Shown here in pieces: positions 46,218-54,654 of a stretch of 64,000 nucleotides of DNA. A program made the position numbers and the translations under genes. Position 1 is the stretch's first letter, and every line of letters begins with the position of its first letter. The notes under the pieces are model-generated. The model was not told the origin of the DNA, made no database searches, and saw nothing but the letters and a program-made list of their open reading frames with translations. Origin of the DNA: DASZQY01 sp963843565 (lineage in GTDB: Bacteria; Pseudomonadota; Alphaproteobacteria; Rhizobiales; Kaistiaceae); NCBI GenBank assembly GCA_963843565.1, contig CAWJKY010000003.1:1612001-1676000 (forward strand). The letters are read 5' to 3'.

Positions 46218-47179
46218 GCGAACCGCGCCAGTCCCTTTTCCCGCCCATCGAGCCGCGCGCCACGTTCCGGCTGAAGGTGTCGGCGCTGCACGAGCTGCAC
46301 GTCGCCGAATTCGGCAACCCCGAGGGCAAGCCGGTGGTGGTGCTGCACGGGGGACCCGGCGCCGGCACCAACCCGACCATGCCGCGCTATCACGACCCGG
46401 ACGCCTACCGCATCGTGATGTTCGACCAGCGCGGCTGCGGGAATTCGACGCCCAACGCGGAGCTTCGCGAGAACACCACGTGGGATCTGGTCGCCGACAT
46501 CGAACGCATCCGCACCCACCTCGGCATCGCCCGCTGGCAGGTGTTCGGCGGGTCTTGGGGCTCGACGCTGGCGCTCGCCTACGCCGAGACGCATCCGGAA
46601 CAGGTGAGCGAGCTGATCCTGCGCGGCATCTTCACGCTCAGGCGCAGCGAGCTGCTGTGGTTCTATCAGGCGGGTGCCTCGGAGATTCTGCCGGAGGCCT
46701 GGGAGAACTATCTGAGGCCGATCCCGCAAGACGAGCGCGGCGACCTGATCGGCGCCTACCACCGGCGGCTCACCGGCGGCGACCGCGAGACGCAGCTCGC
46801 CGCAGCGCAGGCGTGGAGCATGTGGGAAGGGACGGCGATCTCGCTGCTGCCCGATCCGGCGCGGGTGGCGGCGTTCGGCGAGCCGCACTACGCGCTCGCC
46901 TTCGCGCGGATCGAGGCGCACTATTTCCAGAACCGCGGCTTCTTCGAGCGCGACGACCAGCTGCTCGCCGACGCCCACCGCATCGCCGACATTCCGGGCG
47001 TCATCATCCACGGGCGCTACGACCTGTGCACGCCGATCTCGACGGCGTGGGAGCTGCACAAGGCGTGGCCGAAGGCGGATTACCGGCCCGTGGCGGACGC
47101 CGGGCACGCCATGACGGAACCGGGGATCGTGCGCGAACTGGTCGCCGCCACGGAAAGTTTCAAGACGCAGCCGGCGTAG
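46214..47179 (+). CDS. pip: Proline iminopeptidase
   Basis: 321 residues, alpha/beta-hydrolase family S33. The oxyanion loop is HGGPG (45-49), the nucleophile S114 in GGSWGSTLALAY, the acid in GRYDLCTP and the base in DAGHAMTEP. FDQRGCGNSTP is a strong family signature. It removes N-terminal proline from peptides in the cytoplasm. ATGA overlap with the symporter stop suggests coupled translation. Its end overlaps the convergent secreted-protein gene by 20 bp. Confidence 0.95.
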   Translation: MSEPRQSLFPPIEPRATFRLKVSALHELHVAEFGNPEGKPVVVLHGGPGAGTNPTMPRYHDPDAYRIVMFDQRGCGNSTPNAELRENTTWDLVADIERIRTHLGIARWQVFGGSWGSTLALAYAETHPEQVSELILRGIFTLRRSELLWFYQAGASEILPEAWENYLRPIPQDERGDLIGAYHRRLTGGDRETQLAAAQAWSMWEGTAISLLPDPARVAAFGEPHYALAFARIEAHYFQNRGFFERDDQLLADAHRIADIPGVIIHGRYDLCTPISTAWELHKAWPKADYRPVADAGHAMTEPGIVRELVAATESFKTQPA

Positions 47180-47594
47180 ATGGCTCTGCACCGCCGGCGT
47201 GCTTCAGGCGGCGGACGACATCGAGGAGCCGGTCGACCAGCTGGCGGGCGAGGCTTGGCGGCGCGGGTTCGGCCGGCGGTGGCTTGACGGCGGGGAGATT
47301 CGCCAAACGCGCGTCGAGGGCGGAGACGGCGGCGGTGAGACGTGCGACGTCCGCGGACAGCGCATCGACCCGGGTTTTCAGCGCGGCGTCGTCGCCGGGG
47401 AGCGGCTCGCACCGCCACGCTCCGTCGGTGACCGCGCAATGGGAAGCGGCACCGGTTGCGGTATCGAGCCGCACGAAGCCATCGCGCGCGGGACCGATGA
47501 CGTAGCGGCCACCTGCGCCGCCGGCCGGCAGATCGCCGGCAAGGGCAGGCGCGGCAAGGAGCATGGCGGCGAGGATCAGGGCCCGGTGGCGCAT
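47160..47594 (-). CDS. Hypothetical secreted protein with C-terminal coiled coil
   Basis: 144 residues. Signal peptide MRHRALILAAMLLAAPALAG (1-20). A small domain (RYVIGPARDGFVRLDTATGAASHC ... WRCEPL, about 28-62, with two cysteines) is followed by a heptad-like helix (DDAALKTRVDALSADVARLTAAVSALDARL, about 67-96) and a Pro-rich linker. No named family; proteins of this layout are seen in Rhizobiales. It overlaps the convergent pip gene by 20 bp. Confidence 0.65.
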   Translation of the reverse strand: MRHRALILAAMLLAAPALAGDLPAGGAGGRYVIGPARDGFVRLDTATGAASHCAVTDGAWRCEPLPGDDAALKTRVDALSADVARLTAAVSALDARLANLPAVKPPPAEPAPPSLARQLVDRLLDVVRRLKHAGGAEPSTPAAS

Positions 47595-47732
47595 GACGGC
47601 GCGCTCCCAAGAAAACGAACAACCAGTGGCCTCTGAGTGTATTCCTAGCATGGCGGTTGCCGGGGCGGGAGGGCATCGCTAGCTTCCGCCCACAAATCCC
47701 CCCGAGTCTTTTTCGCGACTCGATCGGCGACC

Positions 47733-48077
47733 ATGGCGACGATTTACAAGATCTGCCCGGCGACACTGTGGAACGCAGCGGTCGCCGAGGGAGTCTTCCG
47801 GGGCGCGGGAATCGACCTCGGCGACGGGTTCATCCACTTCTCCGGCGCCGACACGGTCCGGCAGACAGCGGCGCTCTACTTCAAGGGCGTCGACCACCTG
47901 GTGCTGGTGGCGCTCGACGACGGCGCGCTCGGGCCGGCGCTCAAGTACGAGGCGTCGCGCGGCGGCGCCCTCTTCCCGCACCTTTACGGGACGTTCGATC
48001 CGGCCCTGGCGCTATGGGCAAAGCCGCTGCCGCTGGCCGACGACGGGTCGCACGTCTTTCCGGAGCTGCCCCCGTGA
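47733..48077 (+). CDS. DUF952 family protein
   Basis: 114 residues with the DUF952 (PF06108) pattern: TIYKICPATLWNAA at the start, GFIHFSGADTVRQTA in the middle and FPHLYGTFDPA near the end. It is predicted to have an ADP-ribosyltransferase-like fold, function unknown. Its stop overlaps the GTG start of pyrD, so the two are coupled. DUF952-pyrD is a common alphaproteobacterial pair. Confidence 0.92.
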   Translation: MATIYKICPATLWNAAVAEGVFRGAGIDLGDGFIHFSGADTVRQTAALYFKGVDHLVLVALDDGALGPALKYEASRGGALFPHLYGTFDPALALWAKPLPLADDGSHVFPELPP

Positions 48078-49069
48078 TCTACGACCTCGCCCGACCGTTC
48101 CTGTTCGCGCTCGATCCGGAATTCGCGCACCGGGCGGCGGTGATGGCGCTCTCCTCGGGGCTCTACCCGCCGATCAAGCCGAGCTCGCCGGAACACCTCA
48201 AGCGCAAGCTGATGGGGCTCACGTTTCCGAATCCGGTCGGGCTCGCGGCAGGCTTCGACAAGACCGGCGAGGCGGCGGGCGGGCTCTTGCGCCTCGGCTT
48301 CGGGTTCATCGAGGTCGGCACGGTGACGCCGCGCCCGCAGCCAGGCAACCCGAAGCCGCGGCTCTTTCGCCTGGTCAAAGACGACGCGCTGATCAACCGG
48401 ATGGGCTTCAACAACCCGGGGCAGGACGCAGTCTACGCCAACCTCACGCGGAGGGCGCGGCGCGGCATCGTCGGGGTCAACATCGGCGCCAACCGGGACA
48501 GCGACGACCGGGTCGCCGACTACGTTGCCGGGGTCAAGAGATTCGCCGACGTCGCCGACTACATCGCGATCAACGTGTCGTCGCCGAACACGCCGGGCCT
48601 GCGCGACCTTCAGGAGAAGGAAGCGATCGCGGGGCTTCTGATGCGGGTGGCGGAGGCGCGGGCGGCGGCGAGCAAACGCGTGCCGATCCTCCTCAAGATC
48701 GCGCCGGACCTCAACGAACAGGGGCTGATCGCCATTTGCGACGCGGCGATTTCGGCGGGCATCGACGGGATGATCGTGACCAACACGACCATCGCGCGGG
48801 ACGGCCTGAGCGACGCGAAGCTCGCCAGGGAGACCGGCGGGCTTTCCGGGCGGCCGCTGTTCGAGCGCTCCACCGCGATGGTGCGCACGGTACGCGAGAT
48901 CGTCGGGACGACGCTGGCGATCGTCGGCAGCGGCGGCATCGATTCGGCCGAAACCGCGAAGGCCAAGCTCGACGCGGGCGCCGACCTCATCCAGGTCTAC
49001 ACGGGCATGATCTATCGCGGGCCCGACCTGCCCGGGCAGATCGTCAAGGGGCTCGCCCGTCAGGCGTGA
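48074..49069 (+). CDS. pyrD: Dihydroorotate dehydrogenase, quinone-dependent (class 2)
   Basis: 331 residues starting with GTG at 48074. The N-terminal helices YDLARPFLFALDPEFAHRAAV form the membrane and quinone-binding part typical of class 2. FMN-binding and catalytic landmarks are GLAAGFDKTGE, INRMGFNNPG, NVSSPNTPGLRDLQ with the catalytic serine, and GSGGIDSAETAKAKLDAGAD. It oxidises dihydroorotate to orotate in pyrimidine synthesis, feeding electrons to quinone at the inner membrane. It overlaps DUF952 by 4 bp and the convergent MATE gene by 10 bp. Confidence 0.97.
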   Translation: MIYDLARPFLFALDPEFAHRAAVMALSSGLYPPIKPSSPEHLKRKLMGLTFPNPVGLAAGFDKTGEAAGGLLRLGFGFIEVGTVTPRPQPGNPKPRLFRLVKDDALINRMGFNNPGQDAVYANLTRRARRGIVGVNIGANRDSDDRVADYVAGVKRFADVADYIAINVSSPNTPGLRDLQEKEAIAGLLMRVAEARAAASKRVPILLKIAPDLNEQGLIAICDAAISAGIDGMIVTNTTIARDGLSDAKLARETGGLSGRPLFERSTAMVRTVREIVGTTLAIVGSGGIDSAETAKAKLDAGADLIQVYTGMIYRGPDLPGQIVKGLARQA

Positions 49070-50394
49070 AACGTCGGGCCGATGCGCGCCAGCGTGCGCC
49101 AGACGAGGCTCAAGCCGCGCACGATCAGGAAGACGAGCAGCGCACCCCACACGCCGGCGATGCCGAAGGCGTGTTCCAGCGGCCACCACGAGACGAGGTA
49201 GGCGGCGAGCGACACCAGCATCATGTTGCGCATGTCGACCGACCAGGTGGCGCCGATGAAGACGCCGTCCATCTGGTAGGCAAGCGTGCCGACGACGGGA
49301 AACAGGGCGGCCAGCGGCAGGAAGACGCGGGCCGCCTCGCGGACCGGTTCGCTGGTGGTCATGAGATCGACCAGAAACGGCCCGGCGAGAAGGAAAGCCA
49401 GGCTGGCGACAGCGCCGATGGCATAGCCCCAGCCGACGGAGAGCCACACGGAGCGCGAGAACGCGGGACGGTGGCGCGCGCCGATGGCGCGGCCGGCGAG
49501 CTGCTCGGCGGCGGCCGCGGTGCCATCGAGGAAATAGGCGGCGAGCATGACGATGTTCATCAGGATTTCGTTGGCGGCAAGGATGACGTCGCCGGCCGCC
49601 GCGCAGCGCGAGGTGAAGAACGCGAAGGCGAAAAGCAACGCGAAGGTGCGGATCATGATGTCGCGGTTGATCGCGAAGAGGCGGCGGAAGGCAGCGGCGT
49701 CGAGAATTTCGGCGCGGGTCAGGCGGACGTCGCGATCAACGAGGCGCCAGAGCACCGCGGCACCGGCGACAAGGGTCACGACTTCGGCGGCGAGACTGGC
49801 GGCGCCGACGCCGGAAACGCCCCAGTCGAGCGCGTGGACCAGCACGAAGCTCAGCACGATGTTGACGCCGTTCAGCACGACCTGAAGGAGCAGGCCCCAG
49901 CCGGCGCGACCGCAGCCGATCAGCCAGCCGAGCACGACGTAGTTGAGCAGCGCGAAGGGCGCCGAGAAGACGCGGACATGCCAGTAAGCGCCGGTCGCGG
50001 CCTGGACCTCGGGGCTGCCGCCGATGAGCGCCTGGGCGAGCGCGATGAGCGGCGCCTCGAACGCGACGATGATGAGACCGACAACAACGGCGACGAGGGC
50101 GGCGCGGGCGAGGGTCGCGACGATCTCGCGACGATCCCCCGCCCCCAGCGCCTGGGCGGCGAGGCCGGTGGTGCCGGAGCGCAGGAAGGAAAACGAACTG
50201 AAGACGATGTCGAAGACGAGGCCGCCGATCGACACGCCGCCCACCAGCGCCGGGACGCCGAGCTGGCCGATGACGCCGAGATTGACGATGCCGACCAGCG
50301 GCGTGGTCAGGTAGGCGAGCGTCATCGGCACGGCGATGGCGAGCACCGAACGGTGGGTGACCTCGAAGGGACGGGGGACGGGTTCGCCGGTCAT
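49060..50394 (-). CDS. MATE family efflux transporter (DinF-like)
   Basis: 444 residues with about twelve predicted spans in two similar halves. The first span follows VTHRSVLAIAVPMTLAYLTTPLVGIV, and SFLRSGTTGLAAQALGAGDR is the DinF-subgroup signature. It probably exports cationic or amphipathic compounds using an ion gradient. The start MTGEPVPRP is preferred because the longer frame lies in the tRNA-Gly upstream region. It converges on pyrD with a 10-bp overlap. Confidence 0.92.
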   Translation of the reverse strand: MTGEPVPRPFEVTHRSVLAIAVPMTLAYLTTPLVGIVNLGVIGQLGVPALVGGVSIGGLVFDIVFSSFSFLRSGTTGLAAQALGAGDRREIVATLARAALVAVVVGLIIVAFEAPLIALAQALIGGSPEVQAATGAYWHVRVFSAPFALLNYVVLGWLIGCGRAGWGLLLQVVLNGVNIVLSFVLVHALDWGVSGVGAASLAAEVVTLVAGAAVLWRLVDRDVRLTRAEILDAAAFRRLFAINRDIMIRTFALLFAFAFFTSRCAAAGDVILAANEILMNIVMLAAYFLDGTAAAAEQLAGRAIGARHRPAFSRSVWLSVGWGYAIGAVASLAFLLAGPFLVDLMTTSEPVREAARVFLPLAALFPVVGTLAYQMDGVFIGATWSVDMRNMMLVSLAAYLVSWWPLEHAFGIAGVWGALLVFLIVRGLSLVWRTLARIGPTFHA

Positions 50395-50520
50395 GACGCC
50401 TGTTTGCCTCGCCGGCACGACCGGCGGCGCGTTATAGGCGCGCCGTACGGCGCCGTTCAACATGATGCGCGGGCGGCGCTTGACTTCAGGACGGCGCGGC
50501 TCTTTCTAGGGGGCTGCCAG

Positions 50521-50594
50521 GCGGGCGTAGTTCAATGGCAGAACGGCAGCTTCCCAAGCTGCATACGAGGGTTCGATTCCCTTCGCCCGCTCCA
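50521..50594 (+). tRNA. tRNA-Gly (anticodon CCC)
   Basis: 74-nt cloverleaf: acceptor GCGGGCG/CGCCCGC, D-arm AGTTCAATGGCAGAAC, anticodon stem GCAGC/GCTGC around TTCCCAA, T-arm GGGTTCGATTCCC, and encoded CCA. Anticodon CCC reads GGG. Confidence 0.97.
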
Positions 50595-50841
50595 GCCCGC
50601 CTCACCATTTCGCGCCGCTGAATCCGGGCGATTTCGTGGCCCTACGCTGGCGCAGAATTATCTTTCCTTAAGTTGGATGACAGCGGCGGCGGGCGCATGT
50701 TTGCGAACGTGAGCGGCGGTTCGCCGGCGGCCAGTGCAGACGCCTCCCGCGACTCGACGAGCCGATCCCGCTCTCCCAACCGCTACGGCCGCGTTGCCTC
50801 CCAAGGGGCGGCCGTCGCGCATTGCTGAAAGGAAGACTCAC

Positions 50842-51132
50842 ATGCGTCGTTTTGTTCTGGCCGCGGCCCTCGCCGCGGCAACAGCTTCGCTCGCCCTGAC
50901 GCCGGCCTTCGCCGACTCGACCTACAACGCCGACCCCGGCGCCCGCACGCTCGGTGTCGACATCAGCGGCGTGGTGCTCGATTCCAGTGGGGTGCAGAAC
51001 TTCATGAGCGCGCTGGCGCCGGACGCGCGCAAGGCAGTGGAGAGCGCCTGCGCGACCTACGCCTCGTCCGCGAACCACAACACCACGGACCCGCAGACGC
51101 AGACGTTCTGCGCCAACGTGCCGAACGGCTAA
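50842..51132 (+). CDS. Small secreted hypothetical protein
   Basis: 96 residues. Signal peptide MRRFVLAAALAAATASLALT ending AFA (about residue 24). The mature part is about 72 residues with two cysteines (ESACATYAS and TFCANVPNG), probably one disulfide. AAAGGAAG lies 9 bp before the ATG and fixes the start. The 247 bp back to tRNA-Gly holds no other gene. No family recognised; a strong terminator follows, so it is probably expressed as a single gene. Confidence 0.7.
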   Translation: MRRFVLAAALAAATASLALTPAFADSTYNADPGARTLGVDISGVVLDSSGVQNFMSALAPDARKAVESACATYASSANHNTTDPQTQTFCANVPNG

Positions 51133-51142
51133 CCGACTTGAT

Positions 51143-51171
51143 GCCTCTGTCCGGCGACCCCGGGCAGAGGC
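51143..51171. terminator. Bidirectional hairpin between convergent genes
   Basis: 12-bp stem (51143-51154 with 51160-51171, one G-U pair) and 5-nt loop, in the 49-bp gap between the secreted protein and the SHOCT gene. It would serve both strands. No T-run on either side. Confidence 0.6.
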
Positions 51172-51181
51172 GACAGCACCC

Positions 51182-51508
51182 CTAGCCGCCGAGGGTCTTG
51201 CGGCGCTCCTCGAACTCTTCCTTGTCGATCTCGCCACGGGCAAAACGCTCGCGCAGGATGTCCATGGCGCTCGATCTCGGCGCCTCGCCGGAGCGGCCGG
51301 CCGAGCCGACGCCGCGCGCGACCAGCACGACCAGCAGAACGATGACGACGCCCCAGAACAGGGGCCCCAGCCAGCCGCCGCCGAACATCATGCCGCCCCA
51401 ACCCCAGGGATGACCCCACATCCAGTCGCCGTCGCCAGACTGGGCGAACGCGGCGGCGGGGAACACCGCCGGCGGCAGACCGATCATCAGGCGTTGAAAC
51501 CAGTTCAT
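51182..51508 (-). CDS. SHOCT domain membrane protein
   Basis: 108 residues. A leader-like start (MNWFQRLMIGLPPAVFPAAAFAQ), a Gly/Trp/Met-rich segment (WMWGHPWGWGGMMFGGGW, about 29-46), one membrane span (LFWGVVIVLLVVLVA) and a C-terminal SHOCT domain with ILRERFARGEIDKEEFEERR (84-103). Small SHOCT proteins of this kind are frequently encoded with copper-efflux ATPases; the Met/His/Trp-rich part might contact copper. It lies 23 bp downstream of copA on the same strand. Confidence 0.82.
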   Translation of the reverse strand: MNWFQRLMIGLPPAVFPAAAFAQSGDGDWMWGHPWGWGGMMFGGGWLGPLFWGVVIVLLVVLVARGVGSAGRSGEAPRSSAMDILRERFARGEIDKEEFEERRKTLGG

Positions 51509-51531
51509 CGCAACCTTCCTTTCCCGGTTAT

Positions 51532-54153
51532 CTAGAGCGCCGCGCGGCGCAGACGCAGCGCGTTGCCGATCACCGACACCGACGAGAAGCTCATAGCGGC
51601 CGCCGCGATAACCGGCGAGAGCAGCAGACCGAAGAGCGGATAGAGCACGCCGGCAGCGACCGGCACGCCGACGCCGTTGTAGATGAGCGCGAAGAACAGG
51701 TTCTGGCGGATGTTGGTCATGGTGGCAGCGGCGAGATGGCGGGCGCGCACGACGCCGGCAAGATCGCCGCCCATGAGGGTCAGCCCGGCGCTTTCGATGG
51801 CGACGTCGGCGCCGGCGGCCATGGCGATGCCGACATCGGCGGCGGCGAGCGCCGGCGCGTCGTTGACGCCGTCGCCGGCCATGACCACCCCTCCCCCTCC
51901 ACCGCCCTTGGCCTTCAGCTCGGCGACGACCCTGGCCTTGTCGGCGGGGAGCAACTCGGCGCGCATCTCGTCGATGCCGAGCTGACGCGCGACCGCCTCG
52001 GCGGCGGTGCGGTTGTCGCCGGTCGCCATGACGACGCGGAGGCCGGATTCCTTCAGGGCCGCGACGGCGGTGGCGGCCGAGGCGCGGACGGGATCGGCAA
52101 CCACGATGAGGCCGGCCGGCTTGCCATCGACGGCGAGCCTGACGACGGTGCCGCCGTCCTTCTCGCGGGCCGCGATCGCATCGCCGTGGCCCTCGAACGC
52201 GGCGGCCGCGTCGGCCATCAGGCGGGCGTTGCCGAGGGCGGCCTTGCGGCCATCCACGACGCCGGTGACGCCCTTGCCGGCGACGGCGGCGAAATTGTCG
52301 GCACGGCCGACCTTGACGCCATCCTCTCTGGCGGTGGCGAGAATGGCGGCGGCGAGCGGATGCTCGCTGCCTGATTCGAGCGCGGCGGCAAGCGCCAGGA
52401 TCTCGTCGCGGGTGAAACCGGCGAAGGCATCGACGGCGACGACCCTGGGCTTGCCCTCGGTGAGCGTGCCGGTCTTGTCGACCACCAGGATGTCGGCGGC
52501 GGCGAGGCGCTCGAGCGCCTCGGCGTTGCGGACCAGGACGCCGGCCTCGGCGCCCTTGCCGGTCGCCACCATGATCGAGATGGGCGTGGCGAGGCCGAGG
52601 GCGCACGGACAGGCGATCATCAGCACGCTGACCGCGGCAACCAGCGCGTAGGCGAGCGCCGGGGACGGCCCGAAGAACAGCCAGAAGACAAACGCCAGCG
52701 CGGCGACCGCCATGACCGCCGGGACGAACCAGGCGGAGACGCGGTCGGCGAGCCCTTGAATCGGGGCGCGGGAACGCTGGGCCTGCGCCACCAGCGCGAC
52801 GATCTGCGCAAGCGTGGTCTCGGCGCCGGTGCGCGCCACCTTCATGTCGAAGGCGCCGCTGCCGTTGACGGTGCCGCCGGTGACGGGATCGCCGGCGCCC
52901 TTCTTGACCGGCATCGGTTCGCCGGTGAGGAGCGATTCATCCACCGCGCTTTCGCCGCTGACCACCTTGCCATCGATCGGCACGGCGTCGCCCGGGCGGA
53001 CGCGGAGCGTATCGCCGACGGCGACCGACGCGACCGCGACCTCCTCTGTGGCGCCGTCGGGCAGCACGCGGCGGGCGGTCTTGGGCGCGCGATTGAGGAG
53101 CGCGCGGATGGCGCCACCGGTGCGGTGGCGGGCGCGCAGCTCCAGCACCTGACCCAGAAGAACGAGCGCGGTGATGACGGCGGCGGCCTCGAAATAGAGC
53201 GGCACGAGACCGTGGGCGTCGCGCATGGCGGCCGGGAAGACGCCGGGGGCGAGCACGGCGACGACGGAATAGAGGAACGAGGCGCCCATGCCGACGGCGA
53301 TCAACGTGAACATGTTGAGGTTGCCGGTCACGAACGAGCGGGCGCCGCGTTCGAAGAACGGCCAGCCGCACCACAGCACCGCGGGAACGGCGAGGACCAG
53401 CTGGAGATATTGCTGCATCTGTTCGGTGAGGAACGGCAGCAGGTCGAGGCCGAACAGGTGCTTCGCCATGTCGACCACGAGGAAGAAGGCGGCGAGCGGC
53501 ACGGCGATGACGAAGCGCCGCGTCATGTCTCGGAGTTCGGGATTCTCCTCCTCATCGAGCGAGGCGACCATCGGCTCGAGCGCCATGCCGCAGATCGGGC
53601 AGCTGCCGGGATGGTCGGAGACGATCTCCGGGTGCATCGGGCAGGTGTACTTGCCGGCGCCGGTAGCGGGCGCGGCCGGCGCGGGCTTGGCGGCGTGGGC
53701 ATGGCCGGCGTGATCGTGGTGGAGATGGGCGTGGCTGGTGGGCGCGTTCTCCTTGCTCAGGTAGCGCTCCGGATCGGCGGCGAACTCCTCGCGGCAGCCG
53801 TCCGAGCAGAAGTGATAGGTCGTGCCGTTGTAGTCGAAGGTCGGCTTGCCCTTCGACAAGTCGACGGTCATGCCGCAGACCGGATCGATCGCCGTGCCGG
53901 CGGCGGGTGCCGGCGTTGCGTGGCGCGTCGGCATGACCAGCGCCGGCGGCGGATTGGCGAGGTGGTGCTCGGGGTCGGCGGCGAACTTGGTCCGGCAGCC
54001 GTCACAGCAGAAATGGTAGGTGATGCCGTTGTAGTCGAAGGTCGGCTTGTCCTTCGACAAGTCGACGGTCATGCCGCAGACCGGGTCAGTGGCGGTGGCG
54101 GCCGGCGCCGCGCTCATGTCGTGATCGTGATGGTGGGCGTGCGGTTCGGACAT
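51532..54153 (-). CDS. copA: Copper-exporting P1B-type ATPase with two N-terminal YHS domains
   Basis: 873 residues. The His-rich start (MSEPHAHHHDHD) is followed by YHS domain 1 (23-65, DPVCGMTV ... FCCDGC), YHS domain 2 (91-133, DPVCGMTV ... FCSDGC), a His-rich linker and a heavy-metal-binding zinc-ribbon-like segment (CPMHPE ... CPICGMALEP, 171-194). No classic CXXC HMA domain is present. The membrane metal site is CPC at 515-517, the phosphorylated aspartate is D559 in DKTGTLTEG, and TGEP and GDGVNDAP are present. It pumps Cu(I) outward across the inner membrane. The start is supported by GAGGAG upstream. CsoR is divergent, with a palindromic operator between. Confidence 0.93.
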   Translation of the reverse strand: MSEPHAHHHDHDMSAAPAATATDPVCGMTVDLSKDKPTFDYNGITYHFCCDGCRTKFAADPEHHLANPPPALVMPTRHATPAPAAGTAIDPVCGMTVDLSKGKPTFDYNGTTYHFCSDGCREEFAADPERYLSKENAPTSHAHLHHDHAGHAHAAKPAPAAPATGAGKYTCPMHPEIVSDHPGSCPICGMALEPMVASLDEEENPELRDMTRRFVIAVPLAAFFLVVDMAKHLFGLDLLPFLTEQMQQYLQLVLAVPAVLWCGWPFFERGARSFVTGNLNMFTLIAVGMGASFLYSVVAVLAPGVFPAAMRDAHGLVPLYFEAAAVITALVLLGQVLELRARHRTGGAIRALLNRAPKTARRVLPDGATEEVAVASVAVGDTLRVRPGDAVPIDGKVVSGESAVDESLLTGEPMPVKKGAGDPVTGGTVNGSGAFDMKVARTGAETTLAQIVALVAQAQRSRAPIQGLADRVSAWFVPAVMAVAALAFVFWLFFGPSPALAYALVAAVSVLMIACPCALGLATPISIMVATGKGAEAGVLVRNAEALERLAAADILVVDKTGTLTEGKPRVVAVDAFAGFTRDEILALAAALESGSEHPLAAAILATAREDGVKVGRADNFAAVAGKGVTGVVDGRKAALGNARLMADAAAAFEGHGDAIAAREKDGGTVVRLAVDGKPAGLIVVADPVRASAATAVAALKESGLRVVMATGDNRTAAEAVARQLGIDEMRAELLPADKARVVAELKAKGGGGGGVVMAGDGVNDAPALAAADVGIAMAAGADVAIESAGLTLMGGDLAGVVRARHLAAATMTNIRQNLFFALIYNGVGVPVAAGVLYPLFGLLLSPVIAAAAMSFSSVSVIGNALRLRRAAL

Positions 54154-54195
54154 CGGCCGGAACTCCTCGACAACGGGCTCGCGGCTCTCTATATA

Positions 54196-54212
54196 ATACC
54201 CTACCGGGGTAT
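54196..54212. promoter_or_regulatory. CsoR operator within the copA/csoR divergent promoter
   Basis: Inverted repeat ATACCCTACCGGGGTAT, with half-sites ATACCC and GGGTAT around a G/C-rich centre, as in CsoR boxes. It is embedded in an AT-rich island (TATATAA on one side, TATAGTATA on the other) that would supply -10 elements for both genes. It lies 16 bp before the csoR start and 42 bp before the copA start, where bound repressor would block both promoters. Confidence 0.8.
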
Positions 54213-54228
54213 AGTATAGAGGCAAGCG

Positions 54229-54504
54229 ATGCGCGCCGAAACAAAATCCGCCGTGCTCAAGCGGCTCAACCGGGTCGCCGGCCAGGTTGGCGGCATCGCC
54301 CGCATGGTCGAGGCCGACCGCTACTGCATCGACGTGGTGACGCAGGTCTCGGCGGTGCGCGCGGCGCTTCGGCGGATCGAGGACGAAGTGCTCAAGGACC
54401 ACGTCGCGCACTGCGTCGAGGGCGCCATCCAGAGCGGCGACCGGGACGATCAGCGCCGCAAGGTCGCCGAACTCATCGACGTGCTCGGGCGGGCCGGCCG
54501 CTGA
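54229..54504 (+). CDS. csoR: Copper-sensing transcriptional repressor CsoR
   Basis: 91 residues of the CsoR/RcnR family (DUF156): LKRLNRVAGQVGGIARMVE at the N-terminus and a helical core. The copper ligand set C33, H58 and C62 has exactly the 25- and 4-residue spacing of Mycobacterium CsoR (C36, H61, C65), which favours a Cu(I) sensor over FrmR or RcnR types. Bound copper should release it from the palindrome just upstream, derepressing copA and itself. Confidence 0.93.
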   Translation: MRAETKSAVLKRLNRVAGQVGGIARMVEADRYCIDVVTQVSAVRAALRRIEDEVLKDHVAHCVEGAIQSGDRDDQRRKVAELIDVLGRAGR

Positions 54505-54654
54505 AGACGACGCAACCGCCCTTCCCTCAGCACCACTGACCTATTGACGCCCGGCAACGCCACTTCCGGCCAGCAGTGATATCCGGCAACTTGGGCTCGT
54601 GGCTTCACCGGAAGCCGCCAGCGGGGCCGCGAGCTTTCACTACAGGAGGCTCAT

